The notes beneath the pieces were generated by a model. The model was not told where the DNA came from, did not search any database, and saw nothing but the letters and a program-made list of their open reading frames with translations. From positions 2,666,001 to 2,730,000 of the forward strand of contig CAXXWF010000001.1 in the NCBI GenBank assembly GCA_963665865.2: a stretch of 64,000 nt of DNA, read 5' to 3'. This document shows positions 10,049 through 18,234 of the stretch, piece by piece (positions within the stretch are counted from its first letter, which is position 1; the number at the start of each line of letters is the position of its first letter). The DNA comes from PHAA01 sp963665865. GTDB taxonomy: Bacteria; Bacillota; Syntrophomonadia; Syntrophomonadales; Syntrophomonadaceae. The position numbers were made by a program, and so were the translations under genes.

Positions 10049-10495
10049 TATGGCCGGTTCTTTTTAGCCGGTACGTATACACGTAACATACCGACCAAAA
10101 CATAAAGCCGAGCAAGCTCGGCAAAGGAGGCATCTGCCCCGCAGATGCTATTCCAATTTTGCCCCCCCACCCCCGAAAAACCTTTGAAGCGCGCGAGCGC
10201 GCTTTTTTCCCGGTCTTCGGCCTTTTTATTTGGCATGATTACGTAGGGCTGAACGGTATTTTCCAACCGATACGTATACACGTACCGGCTACCTTCAACC
10301 TGCCAACTCTAAAAGTGGCAACATCTGCCCCAAACACCAAGCCGAGCAAGCTCGGCGAAGGTGGCATCTGCTCCGCAGATGCAAACCAAATTTCCCTACC
10401 CACCCCCGAAAAAATAACGGTGCGCGCGGACGCGCGTTTTGGCCTTCGGCCATTTTTTCTTACGTATGTGTAAGTATGTAAGTATTTTGGTAAAG
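10049..10495. repeat. Two-copy 234-bp hairpin module
   Basis: Two tandem units with a period of 234 bp (anchors 10107 and 10341). Each carries the same ordered hairpins: GCCGAGCAAGCTCGGC (10107-10122; 10341-10356); GCATCTGC/GCAGATGC (10130-10148; 10364-10382); a C-run followed by CCCCCGAAAAA; an alternating GC hairpin followed by T's (10189-10202; 10423-10436); and a UUCG-loop hairpin followed by T's (10212-10222; 10441-10451). Each unit is preceded by a TACGTATACACGTA near-palindrome. Conserved hairpins with different linkers suggest selection on nucleic-acid structure. The family is unknown to me. Confidence 0.85.
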
Positions 10496-10800
10496 CCAGT
10501 AACTCTTATTCTCGTAAAAGACATTTATGACGTTTCCTTTAACCACAATTCTATACGTATTCCAATCCCAGCTTCCTTTTGTCCGTATATACTTATTGGC
10601 TTTTAATTGTGGATATTTTATTTTTTTAAGGATGTTATTTGATTATGTCGGATACAGAGGAAACATTCAAAACGTTATAACTACCTGAAAATTTTGTTTT
10701 CGAAGATTATGTAGGTGTCATTTAACAGAGCAGCTTTAAATACTCTTAAAGTTTCTTATCAGTAAATACCCCTGGTTTTAAAAGAGCATATGGGAAATAT

Positions 10801-10808
10801 GTTATAAT
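10801..10808 (+). promoter_or_regulatory. Extended -10 promoter for the 10889 operon
   Basis: A TGTTATAAT-type extended -10 (TATAAT at 10803-10808, TG three bases upstream) lies 80 bases before the first gene of the cassette. No good -35 is seen, as is usual for extended -10 promoters. The rest of 10496-10888 is AT-rich, and I see nothing else in it. Confidence 0.45.
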
Positions 10809-10888
10809 TTACATATAAAAAGAAAAGTTATAATAACACAATGCGAAGTTGATTTGGTCACTGATTATGGGTATCGGAGGGAAGATAA

Positions 10889-11428
10889 TTGACAATAAAA
10901 AAGGAAGAAAAGCCAATGATCAAAATAGTTGATTCCGATATTTCCTTTGAAGCTTTACTGGTTCAAGAAAATATAGATGATGAAACAAGGCTCCGGGCAC
11001 AAAATGCAAATATACTATTGCTCCCTGATTCTGATATCAGAGATGGAATCCGTGCTTTTCAAGGGCAAACATTAGGCTTTTATAAATATGCTTTAAGTAA
11101 TCAGGAATATAGTAAGGTTGAATTGTTTGAAAAACGCGGACAAGAAAGAGTTTTATCACTCCATGATCACAACATTTTTCTTCCGACCGTATTTGTTTCC
11201 TTGGTTGCTTTACCAGTGGTTTTAAATCTGATATCAAATTACCTGTACGATTTTTATTGCCAATCCCGAGATCAAGGTAATTTAAATGTAAACTTTAAGA
11301 TAATTGCAGAAAATAAAGATAAAGGAATCAGTAAGCAATTGGTGTATCAGGGACCGGTTCAAGGTCTTAAAAATATTTTGCAGGATATAGATGCAGATAA
11401 AATATTCGAGGATAATGCTGATGCTTAG
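10889..11428 (+). CDS. Uncharacterised protein with one hydrophobic segment
   Basis: A 179-residue protein I do not recognise. TTG start with CGGAGGG 7 bases upstream; an ATG at the tenth codon, with its own GGAAG, is an alternative. The N-terminal 90 residues are acidic and soluble, a hydrophobic stretch spans about 96-122 (probably one membrane helix or a buried helix), and the C-terminal 55 residues look soluble. Its end overlaps the start of the SEC-C gene by a few bases, so the two are translationally coupled and likely act together. It is the first gene inside the inverted-repeat cassette, upstream of a defence-type NTPase, but any defence role is inference. Confidence 0.6.
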   Translation: MTIKKEEKPMIKIVDSDISFEALLVQENIDDETRLRAQNANILLLPDSDIRDGIRAFQGQTLGFYKYALSNQEYSKVELFEKRGQERVLSLHDHNIFLPTVFVSLVALPVVLNLISNYLYDFYCQSRDQGNLNVNFKIIAENKDKGISKQLVYQGPVQGLKNILQDIDADKIFEDNADA

Positions 11429-12290
11429 AATGTTGATTGAGCCCAATTCTCAATACCCTATCCTTGATGAAATCCAATTTTTTTTGTTCCAGTCTTTTAA
11501 CTTTATTAACTTAGTTGATCTTGACAATGCTATTAATTCCTGCAAACACGGAATTAACAAATGTATTGAAATGAAAAAAGCAGCAGTCACCCTGTTAGAT
11601 GAAAATACCGCGAACCAATGCTATGTAGTTCAAGAATATTTTAATCTTCTAATGGCATTTTCATCGTTCTGGCAATTGATTTGGTTAGGTGAATATAATG
11701 CTTCCTGGGGTAAACTTCAAAATGCAATTGATTATCTTGACTCAATTGAACGGTTCACCGATGACCAAGGCTTTTTTTATTTAAACCTATTTGATGGACA
11801 GTTAAGGCAGCTCGAGAAATTGTATCCTTATCAACTTTTTCAAAGCGTTGAAATGGTTATACAAGAACAACACTGCAGTATATGTAAAAAGGGTAGTTTT
11901 GACCCTGTTTGTACTCATATACCAGGTAATCTCTATTATGGGGAAATGGCAGTGACAATAGTAACCAAAGCCGATCTTATTGCATTTTCCTTAGTTGAGC
12001 ATCCTGCAGACAAACGATGCGTTGTCATTTATGAAGATAATTCGGACGCGTTCAAAGCGATAAGAACATTCGCATCTGGCGTTAAGTTTCCGATGCAACT
12101 GTTTGAACTAGAACATACGGTAAGAAAAATGGATGTATCTGAAATACATAGTGTTGGGAGAAATGATACCTGCCCCTGTGGTAGCGGCAAGAAATATGAA
12201 AAATGCTGTTTACCTAAGGGTTTTATTGAAAAGCCACACATTGAAATTATATTAATGCAAGTTGCCGTTCTAGAGCCATTTACTAACTAA
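11421..12290 (+). CDS. SEC-C motif protein of unknown function
   Basis: About 289 residues. The C-terminal region carries a SEC-C zinc-binding motif, GRNDTCPCGSGKKYEKCC, preceded by other cysteines (CSICKKG, near the middle) that could form a second metal site. The N-terminal 150 residues are helical and not recognised. I chose the ATG at 11421 because GAGGA ends 8 bases upstream; 11415 and 11430 are alternatives. It overlaps the end of the preceding gene. SEC-C is a small zinc module found at the ends of SecA and many uncharacterised proteins, often as an interaction tag, so it does not define a function. Confidence 0.75.
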   Translation: MLRMLIEPNSQYPILDEIQFFLFQSFNFINLVDLDNAINSCKHGINKCIEMKKAAVTLLDENTANQCYVVQEYFNLLMAFSSFWQLIWLGEYNASWGKLQNAIDYLDSIERFTDDQGFFYLNLFDGQLRQLEKLYPYQLFQSVEMVIQEQHCSICKKGSFDPVCTHIPGNLYYGEMAVTIVTKADLIAFSLVEHPADKRCVVIYEDNSDAFKAIRTFASGVKFPMQLFELEHTVRKMDVSEIHSVGRNDTCPCGSGKKYEKCCLPKGFIEKPHIEIILMQVAVLEPFTN

Positions 12291-12364
12291 ACAGTATTTC
12301 GTATTTGAAATTAATTCTTTTTAGCATAGCATATCAATAATAAAATTGCATAAAAGGCTAATAA

Positions 12365-12411
12365 TATTCAGTTCCCAGTATTGCTATTATAGCAATACTG
12401 GGAACTGAATA
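12365..12411. promoter_or_regulatory. Perfect 21-bp inverted repeat before the defence-type NTPase gene
   Basis: A flawless palindrome with 21-bp arms (12365-12385 and 12391-12411) and a 5-base ATTAT loop. It ends 5 bases before the GAGGAG ribosome site of the gene at 12429. No T-run follows, so it is not a usual terminator. It could be an operator for a dimeric regulator, or an mRNA hairpin limiting translation of the NTPase. Confidence 0.75.
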
Positions 12412-12428
12412 ACTGAGGAGATGTTTAT

Positions 12429-14756
12429 TTGCTCAATTACGCTAATCTTAACGATGTTGAATTTGAATATCTTTGTCAAGATATTATGTCAGAAAAATTA
12501 GGTGTTCAATTGCGTCGCTTTGCCGCAGGTAGAGATGGAGGAATTGATCTTGTAGATAATGTCCTCAAAAAAAATATTATTATTCAGGTAAAACATTATG
12601 TTAAAACTGATATATCAGGTCTTATTTCTTCATTAAAGAAAGAAATCCACAAAGTAGAGGAACTCAGACCAAATCAATACTATATCTGTTGTTCAAAGGA
12701 ATTGTCATCGGAAAAGGTTCAAGAAATTTACGCAATGTTTTCCGATTATATGGAGTCAGACACAAATATTATTACACTTAATGAAATTGATAATTTCCTT
12801 GCACTTCCTGAGAATATCGATATACTCAGAAGACATTACAAGTTGTGGATTTCATCTACTAATATCCTGCAAGACATTTATAGCAACGATATATTTATTG
12901 ATTGCGAAGTTTTATTGTCCAATATACACCTAGACGAAAGACTTTTCGTCCAGACAGTGGCATATGATCGCGCTTTAGAAAGTCTTTCAAAAAATAAAAC
13001 ACTATTTATCACGGGTGACCCGGGTGTCGGAAAGACTGTTACTTCAAAAATGTTAGTTCTGTATTATGCTGCAAACGGATACAGAGTTAGATATACAACT
13101 GATGGAGCTGATTTATCAGCTCTTAAAAGAGCATTATCTCAAAGTCGGGAAGCAAAAGAAATTATTCTTCTTGATGACTGTTTTGGACAAGCATATTTCA
13201 ATATGAAAGAAACACAGGGTAATGAGCTGCTTTCACTAATAAAGCATGTGAATCTTTCCAGGAATAAACGCCTTATTCTTAACTCTCGAGTTACGATTTA
13301 TCGTGAAGCGCAGGCAAAAACACCTGGATTAGTTAGAAGCTTTGAGAATAAAGAATACAAGGTACATATAATTGATATGTCTGCAATGTCAAATATTGAA
13401 AAGGCAAAAATTTTATATAATCATTTATATTTCAATAACATTAAAGATGAATATTTTGCATCTATAAAACAAAATAAAAATTATAGGAAAGTTCTGGATC
13501 ATCCTAATTATAACCCGCGAATTGTAGAATTTGTAAGTAATCCTAATAAGTATTTAGATGTTCCGCCAAGCTGCTATTTCGATTTCATTTTTGAACATTT
13601 AAATAATCCCGATAAAGTATGGGATGATGAATATGAACGTAAGCTATCCAAGGCTGATAGGATGCTGCTTACGACTTTATTTTCACTTACAGACACTACT
13701 GTTCCGCTGGAACTTGTAATGCAATGTTATAACGCAAGAATCCAAGATTTTCCTGATATAGATATGACAATTAATCAATTTCAAAATTCCTTATCGCGGC
13801 TACAACAAGCGTTTATTAAAATGGTCGATGAAAAAAACAAGCCTATGTTATCAATGATAAATCCGTCAGTAAACGACTACATAAGCTCAAGAATCAACGC
13901 CAATACCGTTGAAAAGAGCGACTTGATTAACACAGCTACTTCTGTGATGCAGCTTAAAAAACTGCTCACACCACATGAGTTCAGATCGAAGATGATTTCA
14001 GCATTTAATGATGGTTCAATATTAAATTACTATTTTAAAAGCGATGAAGAAAAATCTGCTTTTATTACATATTTTATTTCCTTCAACAAAATATTGAACA
14101 TACATTATCAACGACACATCTTCTCGTATTTATCCAATGTAAAGAGTGTAAATATATATGAAAAGCAAGTCGTTTTACCTATAGAAATATTTGAGGATCT
14201 TTTAGATGATGATGTGTGTACTTTTTATAAGATTGATGGCTTTTTGTCAGATTTTGATATACTGAAAAAAGCATTGTCTGTTTTTGACTTGAGGGATTTA
14301 GTTGATGCAATTAATTACTGTTATAACGTGTATAAAAATAAAGAAGGCTTTATCTCAATATGCCAAAACGTTATTAGGGAAGTAATCAAATTATATTGTG
14401 ACTGTGTAGATGTAGATGAATTCGATTTAGATATTCAAGAACTTATTGAAGATTCCTATGACGTTATTTATTGTGGAGATGAAGAATATTATAAAGAGCT
14501 AGATAAATATACATTAACAGACAATATTGAGAGCTCAGTAAAAGAAATGGTAAAAGATGAAATCTTAGAATGTCTAAGTAAATTACCGGCTGAATTGTGT
14601 ATGCTAGCCTCTTTAATAGATGATGTTTATATTGATGTATCAGGAGCTGGGGATTTAGCAGATTCTTATATAAAAAATGATAGCTATGACGATGACCGCT
14701 ACACTGAGTCGCCTAAATCGGATTATAGCGAAATTGATTTGATATTTAATAGATAA
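12429..14756 (+). CDS. Mrr-type nuclease fused to STAND-like NTPase, putative anti-phage defence protein
   Basis: A 775-residue protein. Residues 1-110 look like a restriction-endonuclease (Mrr_cat, PD-(D/E)xK) domain: FEYLCQDIM helix, then GRDGGIDL and IIQVKHY as the catalytic D and QxK elements. At about 195-205 there is a Walker A motif (GDPGVGKT) and at about 245 a Walker B (IILLDD), followed by a long helical C-terminal part, matching the nSTAND3 type of NTPase as I recall it. Acidic residues are abundant near the C-terminus. Start is TTG with GAGGAG 8 bases upstream; the nearby ATG is out of frame. Such nuclease-NTPase proteins are defence sensors in which phage recognition activates an effector nuclease. 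That role here is inference from domains and from the accessory setting. Confidence 0.82.
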   Translation: MLNYANLNDVEFEYLCQDIMSEKLGVQLRRFAAGRDGGIDLVDNVLKKNIIIQVKHYVKTDISGLISSLKKEIHKVEELRPNQYYICCSKELSSEKVQEIYAMFSDYMESDTNIITLNEIDNFLALPENIDILRRHYKLWISSTNILQDIYSNDIFIDCEVLLSNIHLDERLFVQTVAYDRALESLSKNKTLFITGDPGVGKTVTSKMLVLYYAANGYRVRYTTDGADLSALKRALSQSREAKEIILLDDCFGQAYFNMKETQGNELLSLIKHVNLSRNKRLILNSRVTIYREAQAKTPGLVRSFENKEYKVHIIDMSAMSNIEKAKILYNHLYFNNIKDEYFASIKQNKNYRKVLDHPNYNPRIVEFVSNPNKYLDVPPSCYFDFIFEHLNNPDKVWDDEYERKLSKADRMLLTTLFSLTDTTVPLELVMQCYNARIQDFPDIDMTINQFQNSLSRLQQAFIKMVDEKNKPMLSMINPSVNDYISSRINANTVEKSDLINTATSVMQLKKLLTPHEFRSKMISAFNDGSILNYYFKSDEEKSAFITYFISFNKILNIHYQRHIFSYLSNVKSVNIYEKQVVLPIEIFEDLLDDDVCTFYKIDGFLSDFDILKKALSVFDLRDLVDAINYCYNVYKNKEGFISICQNVIREVIKLYCDCVDVDEFDLDIQELIEDSYDVIYCGDEEYYKELDKYTLTDNIESSVKEMVKDEILECLSKLPAELCMLASLIDDVYIDVSGAGDLADSYIKNDSYDDDRYTESPKSDYSEIDLIFNR

Positions 14757-14776
14757 TTCGCATTATCAATATACCA

Positions 14777-15496
14777 TTATCTTGGGTTATCTGTTTTAAT
14801 AGCCAGATTCGTTATAATCGCGGGCGGATATTCCTGCAGCGTGTTAACTATGTTGGTCGCGATCTCCAGGGCCTTTTTCCGGTTGACTTCCTTCCGCGCC
14901 GTGTCTATCCTGCTCTGGGCAGCGAGTGTTTTCAGCAGTTCATTATAGGCGCTGAGCATGTTGTTGCGGTGCAGGGCAAATTGTTCGTCGTACTTCACGC
15001 TTTCGGAGCAGGTTTCGGCGGTTGGCTGCACGGTCTTGGGCGGTATTTTTCTCAGCTTTTGGACTACCCTTACGATCGGGACTAATTCCGCGCTCTGTTT
15101 GTTTTCCTGAACAGCCGCCTGCAGTTCCCGTTTGCTCATATTTTCAACATCATGGCAGGCCATAAATTCTTCCCGCTCCCCCGCCGGAATCCCCAGGAGG
15201 ATGACCGCCTGGGAGAAACTAAGATTCGAATCCGGCAAGCCCTCACCGGGAGAGGCGAGTTTGGGCTCGAATTGCTGGTATATCCGCATCAGGTGCTCGG
15301 CTGTCCGCTGGGAATAACTGACTTCTTCCTTCAGCCATTTCCCCCATTCTCCATACGGAAGCACTGCCTTGGCCTCCGTCAGGTAGCGCCCGATCTGAAC
15401 GCAGTTTTGAAGCATGATTTTGTCGGTCCGGCTTTTAATTAAGTTAATCTCGGACGCGATTTGCGCTGGCGTCCGGGCAGATAATACAACATTCAT
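14777..15496 (-). CDS. DUF3102 domain protein
   Basis: A 239-residue protein whose first 130 residues match the DUF3102 pattern: an N-terminal helical region, then LPYGEWGKWLKEEVSYSQRT (bacteriophage-type regulatory fold). The remainder is charged and helical. ATG start. It faces the NTPase gene tail-to-tail with a 20-base gap. Its base composition is visibly richer in G+C than the AT-rich genes to its left, suggesting a different origin. DUF3102 proteins are common on phages, plasmids and integrative elements of Firmicutes; molecular function is not established. The IS21 element sits just upstream of its start and may have disrupted its promoter region. Confidence 0.75.
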   Translation of the reverse strand: MNVVLSARTPAQIASEINLIKSRTDKIMLQNCVQIGRYLTEAKAVLPYGEWGKWLKEEVSYSQRTAEHLMRIYQQFEPKLASPGEGLPDSNLSFSQAVILLGIPAGEREEFMACHDVENMSKRELQAAVQENKQSAELVPIVRVVQKLRKIPPKTVQPTAETCSESVKYDEQFALHRNNMLSAYNELLKTLAAQSRIDTARKEVNRKKALEIATNIVNTLQEYPPAIITNLAIKTDNPR

Positions 15497-15717
15497 TTTG
15501 GTTACACTCCCTTTACCGGTAATATTTTGCAGAACATGCTATAAAATATTCCGGTTCCCAGGCGAGTGTGAGGGCTTCGAATAATATGCTCTGCGAGAGC
15601 CACCGATACGCTCAAATAGAGCCACCTTCACGCAAGGTGAGCCACTCGTCAAATTAGTGGTAAATTGGATTTATGCACTAACTTAGTAGTGTAAATAAAT
15701 TCAAGGAGGTCATTTTC

Positions 15718-17256
15718 ATGACCAATTACCGCGAAATCCTGCGGCTACATAGCCAAGGGATAAGTCAGCGTAGCATCTCCGCAAGTTGCGAGTGCTCGCG
15801 AAATACAGTATCAAACACCCTGAAAAAAGCAGAAGAACAAGGGATTTCATGGCCACTGCCAACGGGCATGTCAGACGGTGATTTAATTAAATGTCTTTTC
15901 CCGGAGCGTGTAGTTCCAAGTTCTAGAAGGCTCCCTGACTATGAGTACATACATAAGGAAATGGCGAAAAGCGGTGTTACTTTAAGCCTCCTTTGGAATG
16001 AGTACTGCGAAACATGTAGGCTCAGTCATGAAATACCTTTCATGTACACGCAGTTCTGCAAATATTACCGTGAGTATGCTAGCATCACAAAAGCTACCAT
16101 GCACATCAACCGTAAGCCTGGAGAACAACTAGAAGTAGACTGGGCAGGCCAAACAGCCAAGATCATCGACCGTGATACGGGCGAAGTCATTAATGTCTAT
16201 ATTTTCGTAGCTGCATTATCTAGTAGCCAATATGCCTATGTTGAAGCCTTTTTGTCACAGAACCTGGAGAACTGGATTGCTGCACATATCAATACCTATC
16301 AGTTCTTTGGAGGCGTTACCAGAATTTTGGTTCCGGATAATCTTAAGACAGGTGTAGAAAAAGCGTCGTGGTTCACACCTATCATAAATAAGACCTATCA
16401 CAGCATGGCTGAACACTATGGAACCGCTGTAATTCCTGCTCGGGTTAGAAAACCAAAAGATAAACCTACGGTTGAAGGCGCTGTCGGGATCATATCGACC
16501 TGGATCATCGCAGCGTTACGCCATCAAAAGTTTTTTTCACTAAGAGATCTTAACGAGGCCATAAAGCTTAAACTGCAGGACTTCAACAGTAAACCGTTTC
16601 AAAAGAAACCAGGAAGCAGGCTAAGTATATTTGTGGAAGAAGAGCAAGCCGCCCTAATACCACTACCCCAGATTCCATATGAGCTAGCCACCTGGAAAAT
16701 CGCCACCGTTCAGTATAATTACCATGTTGCCGTAGATAAAATGTTTTACAGCTGTCCGTACGAATACATCAAACATAAAGTTGATGTCCGTATAACCAGG
16801 AATGTTATCGAAGTATTCTTCAATAACCACCGGATCTGTTCACATCCAAAGCTACATGGGCGAGAAGGCCAGTATAGCACTGTTGTTGAACATATGCCCG
16901 AAGATCATAAAAAGTATGCTGCTTGGAACTCAGAACGGTTTATCTCCTGGGCAAAAAGCGTTGGTCCTAATACATCCATAGTTGTCCAAGCAATACTTGC
17001 ATCGCACAAAATAGAACAACAAGGCTATAGATCTTGCATGGCTCTACTCAAGCTGGCTGACAAATACGCCGTGAATCGTCTTGAAGCTGCCTGTGAAAAG
17101 GCGTTGTCCTATACACCAAGTCCTAGCTACAAAAGCATCCAGACGATTCTAAAAACGGGTCAAGATAAAGTCGTCAAAGAAGAAACTGTTCCTAACGATA
17201 CGTCTGCAAGCTTTGGATTTACGAGAGGTGCAGACTATTATGGGAGGAACTCATAA
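15718..17256 (+). CDS. istA: IS21-family transposase IstA
   Basis: A 512-residue DDE transposase. The N-terminal helix-turn-helix (about 1-50, with ISQRSISASCECSRNTVSNT) binds the element ends. The rve integrase core shows the first catalytic Asp in EVDWAGQ (about 141), a second in VPDNLK (about 205) and the Glu in PTVEGAVG (about 257). Start ATG with AAGGAGG 7-8 bases upstream. Length is normal for IstA and all motifs are present, so it may be active. The stop overlaps the istB start by one base (TAATG), the standard coupling in this family. Confidence 0.95.
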   Translation: MTNYREILRLHSQGISQRSISASCECSRNTVSNTLKKAEEQGISWPLPTGMSDGDLIKCLFPERVVPSSRRLPDYEYIHKEMAKSGVTLSLLWNEYCETCRLSHEIPFMYTQFCKYYREYASITKATMHINRKPGEQLEVDWAGQTAKIIDRDTGEVINVYIFVAALSSSQYAYVEAFLSQNLENWIAAHINTYQFFGGVTRILVPDNLKTGVEKASWFTPIINKTYHSMAEHYGTAVIPARVRKPKDKPTVEGAVGIISTWIIAALRHQKFFSLRDLNEAIKLKLQDFNSKPFQKKPGSRLSIFVEEEQAALIPLPQIPYELATWKIATVQYNYHVAVDKMFYSCPYEYIKHKVDVRITRNVIEVFFNNHRICSHPKLHGREGQYSTVVEHMPEDHKKYAAWNSERFISWAKSVGPNTSIVVQAILASHKIEQQGYRSCMALLKLADKYAVNRLEAACEKALSYTPSPSYKSIQTILKTGQDKVVKEETVPNDTSASFGFTRGADYYGRNS

Positions 17257-17996
17257 TGGTGAACGAAACGACAATGACCAAACTAATTGAGCTTAGACTA
17301 TCTTCAATGGTAGACGCCTATCGCAGGCAGTTAGAAGATACATCTTTCCAAGACCTGTCCTTTGAAGAACGTTTTGGCCTTATGGTGGATACGGAATGGG
17401 CTAGAAGAAAGAACAATAAATTAGCCCGCCTTATTCGAAAATCAGAATTCCATTTTAGCGATGCATGTATCGAAGATATCGAATACCACGCTGACAGAAA
17501 GCTTGATCGAACTCAGATTACCCGTTTATCAACATGCACTTATGTGCAAGAAAAGCATAATCTCATTATTCTTGGCGCGTCGGGTGCTGGCAAAACTTAC
17601 ATGAGCTGCGCCTTTGGAATTGCAGCTTGTCGTAACTTTTACACTGTCAAATACATCCGCCTGCCAGACCTTCTCAATGAACTGGCAGTAGCTCGAGGTG
17701 AAGGTATCTTCCAGAAGGTCATGAAGCAGTACAAACGAGTAAGCCTGTTAATTCTTGATGATTGGCTCCTAGTACCATTAAGTAACACCGAAGCCCGGGA
17801 CCTTCTAGAAATCGTTGAAGCTAGACATAAAAAGGCCTCAACAATTTTCAGTTCACAATTCGCGCCAGCAGGCTGGCACGGGAAGATCGGCGAAGGCACC
17901 TTGGCTGACGCCATCCTGGACAGAATCGTTTACGATTCATATACCATCTTCATCGATGGAGAAGATTCAATGCGTAAACGCAAGGGTATTCAATAA
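17256..17996 (+). CDS. istB: IS21-family helper ATPase IstB
   Basis: A 246-residue AAA+ ATPase that assists IstA in target selection, related to DnaC. Walker A is GASGAGKT (about 107-114) and Walker B is LLILDD (about 165). Full length for the family. Start overlaps the istA stop by one base, so translation is coupled. Confidence 0.95.
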   Translation: MVNETTMTKLIELRLSSMVDAYRRQLEDTSFQDLSFEERFGLMVDTEWARRKNNKLARLIRKSEFHFSDACIEDIEYHADRKLDRTQITRLSTCTYVQEKHNLIILGASGAGKTYMSCAFGIAACRNFYTVKYIRLPDLLNELAVARGEGIFQKVMKQYKRVSLLILDDWLLVPLSNTEARDLLEIVEARHKKASTIFSSQFAPAGWHGKIGEGTLADAILDRIVYDSYTIFIDGEDSMRKRKGIQ

Positions 17997-18234
17997 TAAC
18001 CTGTAGAAGTAATCATTGAGCCCCCTGGTGCGCTTGACTCTTACAATTAATGGCTCAACCAGCAACAGGGTGGCTCATTTTGAGCGAGACAGTGGCTCAG
18101 TACAGAGCGGATTGGCGGCTCCGCCGCACCGAAATATCCAGGCTTCGATCTTTGTTCTTTAGAACATATAGTAAAATCATTTGAAGGAGTAGAAATAGTA
18201 CCAAATATCCGTATATGACTATATTTTTATTCCA

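Larger units (their letters stand above)
9114..10495. repeat. Left arm of a ~1.4-kb hairpin-rich inverted repeat
   Basis: About 1.38 kb with no convincing gene, matching the reverse complement of 18235-19664. By eye the inner part (about 9722-10495) is identical to the right arm, while the outer part (9114-9720) differs by scattered substitutions and indels, including a stretch of about 40 bases present only on the right. It holds a 15-bp perfect stem at 9400-9414/9436-9450; two copies of a block of about 110 bases (9224-9330 and 9909-10020) beginning with a shared GGCTCCGGGCTGAT segment; and a two-copy 234-bp hairpin module (10049-10495). Several TACGTA hexamers are scattered through it. Short open frames here are mirrored on the other arm and translate hairpins, so I do not call them genes. 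Confidence 0.92.
15592..18104 (+). mobile_element. IS21-family insertion sequence
   Basis: About 2.5 kb containing istA and istB. The ends carry multiple copies of a GAGCCA(C/T) motif in inverted orientation: on the left near 15596, 15624 and 15649, and on the right (reverse complement) near 18048, 18070 and 18092. The spacing is matched, and CGCTCAAA is shared between the first and second copies. Such repeated terminal transposase-binding sites are characteristic of IS21 elements. Exact ends are my estimate, and I could not identify a target-site duplication. It lies inside the inverted-repeat cassette, 130 bp from the right arm. Confidence 0.85.

Noticed and set aside
10036..10473. Open frames of 81 and 104 codons in the left arm, with exact mirror copies in the right arm (18257-18694), as possible genes
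   Set aside because: They overlap each other on opposite strands, run through the hairpin module (translated stems give odd compositions) and have no ribosome sites. The identity of the copies reflects the repeated DNA, not protein conservation.
9224..10495. CRISPR array
   Set aside because: The repeats are two-copy and long with internal hairpins, no regular short repeat-spacer pattern is present, and no cas gene is in the window.
12365..12411. Intrinsic terminator for the SEC-C operon
   Set aside because: The stem is not followed by T's on either strand, and it sits 5 bases before the next gene's ribosome site.
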